DNA of 64,000 bases from Dioscorea cayenensis subsp. rotundata (taxonomy: Eukaryota; Streptophyta; Magnoliopsida; Dioscoreales; Dioscoreaceae): assembly GCF_009730915.1 (NCBI RefSeq), contig NC_052475.1, forward strand, positions 20,394,285 to 20,458,284, written 5' to 3'. Of the stretch, positions 12,520-24,801 are shown one piece after another (positions within the stretch are counted from its first letter, which is position 1; every line of letters begins with the position of its first letter). Below the pieces are notes generated by a model. That model did no database searches. It saw nothing but the letters and a program-made list of their open reading frames with translations, and had not been told where the DNA came from. The position numbers and the translations under genes were made by a program.

Positions 12520-12710
12520 GATATAATAAGACCATATTTTAAATATTTAAATGATATTATCAATTGTTAAATGATACTTATATATAATTAAACGTTAAGT
12601 AGACAAATTAAATGATAAATATAAAGACATTAAACGCTAATAGAAAAATCGTTAAACACTATAATAAAAACTTTAAACACTATCATAAAAACTTTAGACT
12701 TATCTCGTCC
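12520..12710 (-). repeat. TTTAAAC array, minus polarity
   Basis: An AT-rich tract with TTAAACG, TTAAACACTAT and TTTAAACACTATC repeats at roughly 20-base spacing. It separates the peptidase catalytic part from the next GC-rich coding-like segment, as an intron would on -. Confidence 0.5.
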
Positions 12711-12719
12711 CATAGTAGC

Positions 12720-14820
12720 AAGCTTGAGGAAGATCCCTCATCAACTCCCCGCTCGTATTTGTCAAGACGAGACAGCCAACCCATTTTTGGGAATAAAAGC
12801 TTTTCAAGTCATCCGTCCCATTGTTGATTGGCTCGATCATATCTCGCTCGCTTCGGCCGGGGTCTTCATGCGGGGCATTGTCGCTGCACCTTCACAGTTG
12901 TTCAAGAAGGTCATCGACTCGTGTCCCGGGTAACGACCCGCTAAGCCCCGTGGATCGGGGGTCAAATGGGTTCAACCAGTCTAAACCGCGGGTCAATAAT
13001 TAAATATAAAAATATTATAATAATTAATAATAAGCAAATATAATATTAAATCCATAATTATATTATAAAACCTACTCAAATTTGATATTTAAATTGATAA
13101 ATGACCTTATATACAGTAGAGTTTTCTAATTTTGTCATTTATTTTTACATTTTTTAAATATTTACAATTTAATATATTAATATATAATTATCGAACTTCT
13201 CTCGGTGTTATTTATTTATTTATTTGTTTATTGGTTGATTTTGTTAAAATAAATAAGAAATTTAATTCACTAATTCTTATATCAGTTTTTATTTTGTTTT
13301 AAATTTTCTTATATTTTTTATTTAATTAGAATACTTTAATTTTATATTTTTATAATAAAATTACACTCATTTATTGTTTTATTTTCTTAATAAATTAAAT
13401 TTTTAGAAAGTATTTATATAATACATTAATATATTTTATTTTTAAATGTTAATTTTTGTTGGTATATATATATATATATATATATTGTAATTCTATTTAT
13501 TGATTATGAATTATAAATTAATATTAATAAATATTCACGATTTTGTGGTTTTTAATGAAAAAATAATAATAAATTATTAAATATTATATTAACATTAGGA
13601 CCTGATTGACCGACGGGTCAACCGGTTCCCTGGTTGAACCACCCGGGTCAACGGTTAACACCGGGTTTTTTAATACCGGGTCAACGGGGTAAACCTGGGC
13701 CGGCCACATGGTCGGGTTCCCGGTTTCTTTCCGGCTGAACCTGCCCGGGCCGGTCCAGTCTCGACAACATTGGTGTTCAAAGACCGAAGCAGATCTTCCT
13801 CTCGATGCGCAGGGGACGATCGGCGACAACATCAACCGCGAGACACATCCTTACATGGTTGTTCTTGTTGTGAGATTGTGTCTGGCTTTGATGCGGGGAC
13901 AACGGCGACAACATCAACCGCAGACACATCCTTACATGGTTCTAGTCTGTGGTGGGATCGTGTCCCGCTCGATGCGTGACTCGTCGGCCATGGCAAATGA
14001 TTCAACGATCTTCTCAACTGCGTAGCACGATAACAAACGATCATCGGGAGACACACCCTTAGCTTGTTCTCGATCCTGCAGGGATTGTGTCCATCTTTGA
14101 TGCCGCATCTCGTGAGGCGGTTCCACCGGGTCCATCGATTCATTAAGAAGAGAGTTAACGACCTTCTCAACCGCGGCAACGGCCACATCATCTACGATGT
14201 CCTCCACCGTCATGGCCATGTCATCGACGGCGACAGACTCATTAACAGCATCAACCGCCGATGGTGTTGCTATTGTCTCTTAGAATGTGGCCGTCTTGGA
14301 ATGACCTTCCTGATGATGTCGCTCGCCGCCAAATTCGACGCCCTAGTTCGTCCCGGTGCTTCAGTTCTGGAGGGATAGCGCATTGTCGTGAACGCCCTTC
14401 CAGCCGCCTCAACACAAGCGATCAAGCCGAGGAAACTCGATCATCAATATCTCGCACGCCCCGCATAAGAGTTGCGGTGACATCTTCGCCTAATGTCGCC
14501 GGGTGGGTGCCGCCACTACGGAGGGGCCGCCATGGTCGGGGGGGCTGCCACAATCGGGAGGACTGCCGCTGTCTGGGTAGGGGGTTATCTGCAATCGCGG
14601 GTAGGGGAGAGCTTCCTCGGCCGAGGAATGCGTCGCGTGGTGGGGTCGGAAGTAGGAGAACGGCGTCGAGCGCGCACGATAGAGGGTCGCCTCTCATCCC
14701 TGCCCGATGAGCACGTGGTTCCGGGAGCAATAGCATCCATCCGCCTAGTTGCCCCAATAAATATTTTTTCTTCAAAGATTCACGAACCAACTCAGAAACT
14801 AACATATGTAAACCAAACAA
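12720..14820 (-). pseudogene. GC-rich coding-like segment of MULE copy B (probable peptidase-gene exon)
   Basis: Base composition is much richer in GC than the flanking arrays, and open frames are long on both strands, but none carries a domain I recognise. It is interrupted by a hAT-like element (12906-13772). From about 13805 to 14100 a unit containing GACAACATCAACCGC, AGACACATCCTTACATGGTT and a GATTGTGTC..TTTGATGC tail occurs twice clearly and a third time degenerately. I infer that it is part of the decayed minus-strand gene upstream of the Ulp1-like domain, or host gene sequence captured by the MULE. Confidence 0.4.
12906..13772. mobile_element. hAT-like non-autonomous element, copy 1
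   Basis: 867 bp with ends close to those of copy 2 (16009-16883): GAAGGTCATCGACTCG on the left and CTCGACAACATTG on the right. It is flanked by near-identical 8-mers, TTGTTCAA (12898-12905) and GTGTTCAA (13773-13780), 7 of 8 matching. Eight-base duplications are typical of hAT elements. The subterminal parts are rich in GACCCG/CGGGTCAACC and the core is AT-rich with no transposase. It interrupts the GC-rich peptidase-gene segment. Confidence 0.75.
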
Positions 14821-14829
14821 TTTCAAATA

Positions 14830-15025
14830 AATCATTCATTTTAAACTATAAAAAGTATATTTAAACAGAGTGTTTATATATTTAAACGTTATAGAATATA
14901 TTTAAACGGAGAACAAAATATTTAAAACCAAGATGAATAAGTTTTAAACGGTAAATACGAAAAGTTAAACGCTAAATAATATGTTTAAACATTAAAGACT
15001 TATGTTAAACATCGTCCATAATTTA
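14830..15025 (-). repeat. TTTAAAC array, minus polarity
   Basis: Units such as ATTTAAACAGAGTG, ATTTAAACGTTATAG, ATTTAAACGGAGAAC, GTTTTAAACGGTAAA and GTTTAAACATTAAAG occur every ~20-22 bases. It lies between two GC-rich coding-like segments. Confidence 0.6.
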
Positions 15026-15039
15026 TTACCTCTTTTCCA

Positions 15040-15780
15040 TCGAAAGCGATGACAAGTCGAGTTTCTACCGGCCGCTGCTTCCTGAAAGTACTTTCACCGT
15101 AGTACAAGCATCCTTGGGATCTTGCACGAAAACGGACTTTCTTCCCCTGCTCCGGCCACCAGAAACCGGACGTTAAGCGCGACCGAGCAAACCCTTAATG
15201 CATCCCTCGTGTTGGTCTTCTTCCCGCAAGATCTATCTTGCACCTCAGCGGTCCGCCAGGAATATCCTCCATAAGCCACTTGTGCGTCAGCTCCGGGCCC
15301 ATGCGTATCGCCTCCCATGGTCGGTAGATCATCGACATAATCAACGCATCCAGCTCGAACCGAGCATGATGTATTTTGGAAAGAGGATCGCACTCTACGA
15401 GGTACACCATCGAGTTTGACAAAATTATCTTCTTCTCCCTCCGTCGAACAAGTCTGCAACGTAACGCCTTCTGACTGGAGTCTCCTGTCTCTCGAGGGTT
15501 TTTGATAGATACCTCCCTTCGAAAAGTCGACCGGGTTTTCTTCTTCGAAAGACGCATCGCGTCGCCATCGCAACGCTGCACTCAAGAACGAGGGCCACAT
15601 CTCGAGGTCCCCGAAACTCGACGAGCTTTCCCCTATCCTCGAATTTATCGTGCGACCATCGCATCTTTGCAAAAGAGAATCAAGAAGGGCCCTCTCTTGG
15701 TATATAGCTTCCAAACATTGAGCACGCAAACGGTGTCCTTCGAATAATCTCCCAAAGGTCGAGGGGTCATGTTATCTTTC
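15040..15780 (-). pseudogene. coding-like segment, minus strand, MULE copy B
   Basis: Three minus-strand frames are partly open (for example 15094-15729), and the apparently meaningful sequence hops between them. One frame reads QERALLDSLLQRCDG, another SHDKFEDRGKLVEFRGPRDV, a third IMSMIYRPWEAIRMGPELTHKW. This fits a frameshifted single protein, probably the N-terminal part of the peptidase-gene product. I do not recognise a domain. No single frame should be taken as a gene. Confidence 0.4.
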
Positions 15781-15894
15781 AATTCAGATAAGGTCTCCAC
15801 TCACTGGCCAAATAGCATCGCCCATTAACTAGGTCAGTCGCCATAATCACAAGCCTCGCGACAATAACAACACATTCAACATGCAAGATTTGAC

Positions 15895-16000
15895 AAAAGT
15901 TTAAGCTGAAATATAAGGTTTTAAACGAGAACCTCTCGATATTAAACGAGATATCAAATGTTAAACAGAGACCCAGCTTTTATTAAACATGATGTAGAAT
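15895..16000 (-). repeat. TTTAAAC array, minus polarity, split by a hAT-like insertion
   Basis: The array (TTTTAAACGAG, TATTAAACGAG, GTTAAACAGAGACC) continues on the far side of the inserted element at 16884-17000 (ACTTAAACAGAGACACC, TTTTAAACTG, CTTAAACGTC). The element landed in one array unit: its 8-bp duplication ACTTAAAC is itself array sequence. Confidence 0.6.
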
Positions 16001-16008
16001 ACTTAAAC

Positions 16009-16883
16009 CAAGGTTGTCGACTCGGCCCGGTAACGACCCTGGCTAAGCCTGAGGTCGGGATCAATGGGTTCAACCGGGTCGAACCGGGGTCGAACCGAGT
16101 CAATAATTAAATATAAAAAATATTATAATAATTAATAATAAGCAAATATAATATTAAATCCATAATTATATTATAAAAACATACTCAAATTTGATATTTA
16201 AATTGATAAATGACATAGAGTTTTCTAATTTTGTCATTTATTTTTACACTTTTTAAATATTTACAAATTTAATATATTAATATATAATTATCGAACTTCT
16301 CTCGGTGTTATTTATTTATTTGTTTGTTTATTGGTTGATTTTGTTAAAATAAATAAGAAATTTAATTCACTAATTATTATATCTCAATTTAGTTTTTATT
16401 TTGTTTTAAATTTTCTTATATTTTTTATTTAATTAGAATACTTTAATTTTATATTTTTATAATAAAATTACACTCATTTATTATTTTATTTTCTTAATAA
16501 ATTAAATTTTTAGAAAGTATTTACATAATACATTAATATATTTTATTTTTAAATGTTAATTTTTGTTGATATATATATATATATATTGTAATTCTATTTA
16601 TTGATTATAAATTATAAATTAATATCAATAAATATACACGATTTTATGGTTTTTAATGAGAAAATAATAATAAATTATTAAATATTGTAAAAAAAATTAA
16701 AAATTGTGACCCGATTGACTCGACGGGTCAACCTGGTTCCCGATTGAACCGCCTGGGTCATCGGGTTAATACCGGGTTTTTTAATACCCGGGTCAATGGG
16801 GTATACTCGGGGCGACTACATGGCTTGGCTCCTGCTTTTTCCCGATTGAACCGTACGGGGCCGGTCCGGGTCTGACAACATTG
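16009..16883. mobile_element. hAT-like non-autonomous element, copy 2
   Basis: 875 bp bounded by a perfect 8-bp target duplication ACTTAAAC (16001-16008 and 16884-16891). The ends are CAAGGTTGTC on the left and GACAACATTG on the right, imperfect inverted repeats. The interior is a close relative of copy 1, including the same ATTAATAATAAGCAAATATAATATT core and the same CGGGTCAACC-rich subterminal parts. There is no transposase gene. Confidence 0.9.
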
Positions 16884-17039
16884 ACTTAAACAGAGACACC
16901 AAATTTTAAACTGTAACATCTCATTTCTTAAACGTCAACCTCATTTGTAAAACTGCAACCATATCAAACGAAAGTGAAATGTACATTATAAATATTACAC
17001 TAAATCATAACAATCGAAAAAACTATTTCGATAGTGTAT

Positions 17040-17687
17040 ATGCATCGAAAATGCAAAACAAAACAAAACCCTAACCGAGAAATCTCCCTCGGACTAACAA
17101 AACCCCACCGAGAAATCCCTCGCAGACTTCAATATCTTCTAACAAAAACAGAGCACTAAAACAAAACCGAAAAATCTTTCTTTTCAGTAATGTAGCAGCT
17201 TAACATAAAACCATACTCAATACCTTAGATTTGCAGAATCGATGAAATGCCAACTAGTTGCATGGGGACTTCTCCTTCGAGATACGGTGGAAAGGGAAAA
17301 CTCAGAATTACAGAGGCTTTCACGTGAGAGACAACTTCGGAGACGACTTCGAAATGGAAAAGCCAAGACGCGAGTCGAGAAAAAGCAAGCAAATCTGGCT
17401 CCAATAAATTGCCTCGTGGGGATTACCCTACTGAAACCCACCCCACTTCCTCTCAAACCGCCGAGACGATCTGCAGCCCACGACTCCCCATGCAAGGGCA
17501 TTTTTCGTCCCATAAAATTTAAACTCACTCCGCTCACATCCGCTATGTACTCGGGGGTTTCGAAAAAGCATGTAGCTTTAAAAAGGAGTGAGTTTTTGGG
17601 ATCAGAAAACTAACGTTGTTTTTAGCAACTTTTACAAATTTAGAGGGTTTTTTTGGCAATTTTCACATAAAAAAAAGGTAATGCTAA

Positions 17688-17690
<3 letters not shown>
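17040..17690 (-). promoter_or_regulatory. right-terminal region of MULE copy B, probable 5' end of the minus-strand gene
   Basis: Moderately GC-rich sequence with no domain. By position it would hold the promoter and leader of the peptidase gene that reads leftward from it. Its outermost ~200 bases read in reverse resemble the left ends of copies A and C. The assignment is by context only. Confidence 0.35.

Positions 17691-17731
<41 letters not shown>
17691..17731. repeat. (TA)n microsatellite at right edge of the MULE block
   Basis: An uninterrupted TA run directly outside the right end of the MULE block, matching the run at 5905-5938 on the left. Confidence 0.95.
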
Positions 17732-17733
<2 letters not shown>

Positions 17734-17734
17734 C

Positions 17735-18535
17735 ATTGTATGTTGAAGTAGCAGGTGTCAAGTCCTGAACTATTAAGTGTAAGCATTCCAAAGTGGCAAA
17801 CCAATAGTCTGGCATGTTCTCATTTCACCAACCATTAAGAATGTCAACGTGCACTCCATGTTGGTTTCATGCTTATCCTAATCAAACGAAACTTGTTTCT
17901 TAAAACACAATCCAATTTAAAACATCATGTGCAAAATCATGGGATAAATTTCAATAAAACCAATGAGCATTTAGTGTGATTGTTTTCATCCCATTATGAA
18001 AAGCATCTTCCTAGAACTTTTATTATCTTAGGTTAAAAAAACATGTTAAACATAATAATGTTAGAAAAAATCTTCAAAACATGTGAAAGTGAGTTTATAA
18101 CTTAATTTTATGACACAGATTTTGAATGTGCATGAGCCACATAATTAATTTTTGATGGTGTTAATAACTTCGAGTCTTCGACAAATGATTTGATCACTTT
18201 ATAAAAAAAATCAATAGAAATAAAAAGATTTGATAATAGTTTTCAGTTGAATCAAAAATTAATTCAAATTATTTAAATCGGCAAAAACATAAAATTTTTA
18301 GTCTTTTGTGTGTATAGTATATACATAATATATATTATATTTAAAATTATAAATAAAATAATATATGTACGGTGATGTCCTGTCATTGTCATCGAACCGT
18401 TGAATTCGGATCTCACAAAATCCGCTAACTGTTATCGGATCCTGCCCAAACCGGACCCGTTTAGTATTCGATAAATTGAAGCTGTGGGCCTGTGGCCACG
18501 CCAGCACCGCCGAAGAGGTCGCCGTGGTGAGACCG
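17735..18535 (+). promoter_or_regulatory. upstream region of DGAT1
   Basis: AT-rich intergenic DNA between the MULE block and the DGAT1 start. A stretch of TATA-like sequence lies at 18310-18370. The 165 bases before the ATG are richer in GC, as expected for a leader. I see no other defined element. Confidence 0.35.
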
Positions 18536-21500
18536 ATGGCGAGCTCCAGAGATCCAGAACCCTCTCTACGCCGCCGCATCACCGTGGCGTCGCCGGCGGA
18601 CCCCGTATTTGGGACTATCCCGGCGGCTGTTGACTCCACCACCGACTCCGGTGACGATTCCGTTGTGGATACGACCTCGGATCCGGATTTGACAGATGGA
18701 GTCGTCAATGGAGATCAGGGCGAAGAGAAGAAGAATCTAGCCTCGGTTTCGGAGGGTGCGGATGATCGTTCGGGGGCCGAGGGTGGTGTTCCGCCGATGT
18801 TCTTGTACCGAGCTTCTGCTCCCGCTCACCGGAGAATGAAGGAGAGCCCTCTCAGCTCCGATGCGATCTTCAAGCAGGTTGGATTTTTGTGGGATTCCGT
18901 GTTCTTGCTTGTTTCTTGCTATTGTTGAATATAGTGGAGTGATTTGTACTTGTTAATGACAGAGCCATGCAGGGCTGTTCAATCTTTGTATTGTTGTGCT
19001 TGTGGCGGTAAACAGTAGGCTGATAATTGAGAATTTGATGAAGGTTTGTGTTTGTGTAGAATAGGTTTCATTAAAAAGATGGTTTTTCAGTGGTTGATGT
19101 GTTTTGTTCTCAATTTGCAGTATGGGCTGTTGATAAGAGCTGGGTTTTGGTTCAGTTTAGGATCAGTGAGAGATTGGCCGCTCCTGATGTGTTGGTAATG
19201 TTTCTTGATCAAGGATTTGTCTTGACTTCTGTAGTTTTGAGGGCTCTTTAATGTTGCAGTTTTTCTCTGCCCGCTTTCGCTCTTGCCGCCTTTGCAGTGG
19301 AGAAGTTGGTGTGGAAGAAGTTAATTTCTGAACCAGTAAGTACTTCTCAGACGTCAATCTTCTTAAGTGAATTTGCGTGCCAAGCATCAAAGAGTGAAGA
19401 ATGTTATCTAATTTATTATGTGGTGCTTGTTTCTCAATTTTGTTTGTGTATCATTTCCATCATTTATCGTAAACATACAAGCAAGGGCAAACTTTATTTA
19501 AGTAGACTTGTGCTTTTGGTAATCGCATGATAAATGTTTTGACTTCAGTTCCATAAGGATTCTGTTAAAAAAAAAATTTCTTTAGAATTCATAAACTTAT
19601 GATATAAGAAAAATTAAATATTTATAAGCAAATTATGCTGGCCAGCTCCTTAGAATCATCTCTGTATAAGAGGAGGAATGGTGCAGCTCTTGGTACTAGG
19701 ATATGTTTTGTAGTTGATAACAAGGGAGCCGCTATCTGAAGTTATGTTGTAGCCTGATACATAGAAAATCACGAAGGTTATGTCAAACGAGCACCTAATG
19801 TTTATGATTTCCAATGCTGAAATTGTAAACTGAATTAGTTATAGCTTTCTTTTATTCAAGAAATAACTATTGTGGTAGTGTTCAGTATCATGTTGTCATT
19901 CTCTAGATTATGCATGGCTGAACCACATCTTTCTCTATCCAAATTTTCTTTCCATTGAAGTTTTAGTTCGGCATATATATAATTAAATGCTCAGCCATTT
20001 TATCTTTCCTCAGAATGTCTCAGAAGTGTTTGATGTCATTGGTTGCAGGTTGCTGTTTCAATTCATATATTACTGACGACAGCTGAACTTGTGTATCCAG
20101 TTTATATGATATCCAGGTAGTTGTTGTCCTTATAATTTTTCTATCATGGAGTCTCTTTTTCCTAAAAATTACTTTTGTGAGCTTTTGTCGCAACCGGGTT
20201 CCCTTTTTCTTAAATTGTATAATAGTATGATTTGTTGCATATAACTTATATTATACCAACTAATGGTTTTCATTAACTCACAGTTCACCTAACTCTGGAC
20301 TATGTCCATTGGCACAGTGGAACTAATATCCACTCTTAATAAGAAGATTACATTGTTTAATGAATATATTACCTCTACTATGAACTTGAGAATATAACCC
20401 TATGTTAATGGGATTTAACCTTTGCTAACACCCACTCGATTGGTAAAGTTTTAAACTAATTATGGACTCTTGAAAAATGCACAAAATTTTTTGGACACGA
20501 GATCGCCATGAAGGACGAATGGCTCATATGTTCTCTGGTCCAAGAAAAGCACACACCTTTTCTTACAACAGTTGCATGGAGACATGACAATCAAAGTAAA
20601 AACTAAACAAAAATTAACACACCGAAGCTAGCACAAGAGAAGACTAAGGTTTACGAGGTTCAGCAATGTGCCTCCTCCTTGGAGTATGACCAAGATGCTC
20701 CTCTCCATTATCAAATCATAAAGAAAATCGCAATAAGTAAACCCTGGCTGCCTTATGGAACCCTTGTATAGGTAAGCTCATGCCAGCATAACCCACGTTT
20801 CCTCAGTCTTTTAGGATAGTGCTAAATGATATATTTCTCATCTCTAAGTATGTGTGAGCACTGTGAGAATCAATTTACATTTTAGTGGGTAATTTATATC
20901 TTTAATGCAACCATATTTAAATTTAGTTTATGCATCCAGATATCTTGTTTAGAATTTTTTATCAACTTATTTATCTGCACTTTTTTCTTTATTCTGACAT
21001 ATGTTTTTGTGTACAAGCATAATTGAGAGGGATTCATCAGTGGTAGTCAGTTATAACTAATTTGGAGAAGATGCTAAGTGCAAGTCAGTTAAATAATTTA
21101 TGTAGTTTAGGTGGAGATTGCTCATCTTCTATGCATCTTCTTTGCAAAATTATATAATGCAATGTGATATGTGAATAACTTATGATTTGATTGCTTTGCA
21201 GGAGTGATTCTGCTGTTTTGTCTGGTCTTGTACTAATGCTTTTTACCACCATTGTTTGGTTGAAGCTTGTGTCATATGCACATACAAATTATGATCTGCG
21301 CAATTTTCCGGACTCTGATAATAAGGTAATATACTCCTGGCGTTTAGTTATAGGTCTCAGTTCAAGTATTCATTATATACCAACACATGCTAAGCTGGTG
21401 CTGGAATCATTTTTCCAAATAAATAAAATAAGATGAGAAGTTAAGAAGCCCATCCTGGCTATTTGATGAAAATCAAAGTGACATCATGCTCTTCGTCTGG

Positions 21501-24500
21501 GTCTGTTCAATATTTGTAGCATGCAATCTTTGTCAGGGGATCATGAGGAGGGTTCAAATTTGTCTTGATTTAGTAAAATGATTAGATTTTACATTGATAT
21601 AGTATGAGTTATTTGAGGGGACAAAATGAATGAGTTCTAGCATGCACTTTGTTTCATTTCTCCTTTTGTTATGTTTGCTTGACTAAAATATTTGCTGTCT
21701 GATGTACATTTAGGCAAAGCATTTTTTCCCCATTTTTATATATTATATTATCAGATATCAAGTCAATTCCTGTAATCTTCTCATTGCAAAAGTCTCTCTC
21801 ATAATATTAGGGGAGTGCATCCCCCTGATTACCTACAGAATTATTATACTCAAGGTGTTGACTTTCAAGGCTTGGCATATTTCATGGTGGCCCCCACACT
21901 TTGTTATCAGGTACTTGTTTTTCTTGGTTATATAATATTTTTCAGGTTTTATTTGAAGTTCAAACAATTGTGAAGATAATTACATATTATAGCTTAATAA
22001 TTGGCCTTAGCACCTGTCATTTTTATAAGTTACCACAATTTGTACTTGGCTAGTGTATTTACCTTTCATCGATTTACTCAAAATAGTGAAACTATAAAAT
22101 GAAGCTTTATATTTCTCTCAATATCTATTCTTCACTTGTTTTTCATGTTAGTCACTGTGAATTCATGTTGATATATGTTTTGCTTTATGTTATTTTAATC
22201 TAATGCACAATATTTAATTCTTTCTGCGTAGCTTTTACTCATCTATTATTTTTTTACTCTTTCTCACAATCATCTTCAAACTTCACAATATGACATTTCT
22301 TAGAATTTATGTACTATGTTTTCATTTATCTATGCCCTTCTATGTATTCTTTTCTGTTTCAGTTGATCTTATTTATTAATATGAATGTAGCCCAGCTATC
22401 CTCGTACAACATCTATAAGGAAGGGTTGGGTGACCCGTCAAATTGCCAAGTTGGTGATATTTATGGGGCTGATGGGCTTCATTATCGAGCAAGTAAGAAG
22501 TGTGCTTATTGCTTTTGTTTGGAACTTAATCTTGTGTGATTCTAAGCGAAACTTGTGGAAAGAGCTCTGCAGTACATTAATCCTATTGTCAAGAATTCTC
22601 AACATCCACTGAAAGGAGACTTCTTATATGCTATAGAGAGAGTGCTGAAGCTATCAATTCCAACTTTGTATCTGTGGCTTTGCATGTTTTATTGCCTTTT
22701 CCATCTTTGGTGAGTCAGTGTAACCTTATTTGTTGGTTTTGTTTTTGCATTTCATAAGTCTATTGTTTGTCAAAACATAAAAGTAGGGGCTTTCATCTGT
22801 CATATCGAAGTGGTTTGTAACTTTGTAATTGATGAATTTTATGCTTTGGTTACTGAATTCATTTGCACTTATTTGGGAGCCTTTTATATTTTGCTTCTTT
22901 TAATAAAGTTCTATTTTACTGAATTCATTGTTGTATTTTTGCCATTCAGGGTTTTGAGTGACTAGTACTATAGCATGATAATGCAGAAGAGGAAATTGAG
23001 TTTTCAATTGAATATGTAGCTGCTTAAAAGAAATCATTTATCTTGAAACTTTACAGAATACATGTAAATAGTGATGCAAAAGCCTGATAAGTGAAACATA
23101 CTATATTTAAGAATTTATTGCAAACTTAAGATCATATCATCTCTAGATCAATGTAGTGCTCTGATTATGCATTGGAAAATCCATCAAGCATTGCTTAATA
23201 TTGGTATTTGGACAATTCAAGATGAAGAATGATTATGATATTTGCTTTATCATTTCAAGGTGCCTAAGTTGCTTTCTTGACACATATAGCTCATTGTTGT
23301 CCATTTCAAATGACAATTCCCTGTTGGGCAACCTTTATAAATAAAAATTCGAAAATTTCAATCTTTTGTATCATGCATGAAATTTTCCACCTCATTGGAC
23401 TAGCATTGTGGATTTTCTTTTCCCAGCAGCTTAATATCTTATTTTTGTTACTACTATTGCTTATTTCAGTTTAGCATTTTTAAAACACAGGTTAAATATT
23501 CTTGGTGAGCTTCTTTGTTTTGGTGATCGTGAGTTTTATAAAGATTGGTGGAATGCAAAAACAGTTGAAGAGGTTCAATGAAATATATTTTCATCATAAG
23601 TATTTTTATTTGTTTTATTCCTTATAATGACCATGTAAAAACTGTCCTTTCTGAACTTTCTTTCCTTCTTTTTGCATGCCTTCTTTGGGATGGTGTCAGT
23701 ACTGGAGGATGTGGAACATGGTATTTCTATTTTCCTATTTAAGTTTTTTATATCTCAAAGGAATTTAGTAAAAATGTTGTGCATCCCCATTAAGATGTGC
23801 GCAGTTCCATTGATCTTGTTAACTACCAGTTTGAGAACATACCTTGCCATCATCATATTGATTGTTTTTGTTTTTAATCATACATGTAAATTAGAGATGT
23901 TCAATTGTAAAGCCATAACCACTTCCTTTATCTGATTTTTTTTTGTTATTGAGAAAATTGTTGTTACAAATTTATGATAGTAGCTTTCTCAAGAATTATT
24001 AAAATATGAGAATATTTGATTTTTCCATCTGTTTTGTTTTGCTTTTTTTCCTTTCAAAAACTAACATTTTCTGTTTTTAAAGATGTGATAATTTTGGATA
24101 CATTCATGATGTCTTTATATAGCCACCGATTCTTGTATGCATATATTTCTTTTCATTCAATGTGGTTTATGATTAGAATTTTATATCTTCACATGGAACT
24201 CCTTTGCTAATAATTGCTATGCAACTAGAAAGTCAAAGAGCAGGTCTAGCAAGTTTAATGACACTAATGAGAATTTGGAGTTTGACTTGATTAGCATCTA
24301 GTTATATCCTTATTTCTTACCCAAAAAAAAAAAAATCCATATTTATATGATCTATAATTTTATATATGATAAAAGTTTGTTATAGGTACTTATTGTGACC
24401 TCATGGCAAATTTAGTTGTTTATCTTTCTTTCTTTCTTTCCTTTTTTTTTTGGCATAAAATCTTATTTGCAATGTTTGCATGATTAGCTTGGAAAATCTA

Positions 24501-24767
24501 GTAACTATAACTGCATTCCTTTGTTTATGTATTTAGTTATTGTCTATTACTGATGTAACAATAATTTATCACAGCCTGTTCACAAATGGATGATTCGGCA
24601 TATTTATTTTCCTTGCTTAAGGAATGGTATATCAAAGGTATTGGTTTTATGTTTTTAACTTGGTAAAATTATAGGTAGTATTTATCCATTTTTATTTTTA
24701 TACTCTATATAGATGGAAGCCTCTGCGTTTCTCTGTGGGAGGAGAATACATCTTTCATGTCATTTTC

Positions 24768-24801
<34 letters not shown>

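Larger units (their letters stand above)
8600..17690. mobile_element. MULE copy B: transposase (+) and Ulp1-like peptidase (-), decayed
   Basis: A large Mutator-like element. Transposase exons lie on + from about 8870 to 11330, and a Ulp1-like cysteine peptidase remnant on - from about 11800 upward, converging near 11.4-11.8 kb. Such pairing of MuDR-like transposase with a C48 peptidase is known in plant MULEs. The right end (about 17480-17690, read in reverse: GTGAAAATTGCC..AAACCCTCTAAATTTG) loosely resembles the left ends of copies A and C. Its own left terminus seems lost at the join with copy A. Two hAT-like insertions and many frameshifts show it is inactive. Confidence 0.7.

Noticed and set aside
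13584..14864. Several overlapping 80-150 codon frames on both strands
   Set aside because: GC-rich sequence keeps many frames open by chance. No frame shows a domain, and part of it is the hAT-like element itself.
18476..18535. In-frame upstream extension of DGAT1 from a TTG
   Set aside because: The extension lacks ATG. The ATG at 18536 starts a typical DGAT1 N-terminus ([10 protein letters not shown]).
21831..21838. Extra eight bases of DGAT1 exon 7 from the AG at 21829-21830
   Set aside because: This would shift the frame and create a stop. The AG at 21837-21838 keeps phase and gives the expected NYYTQG.. start.
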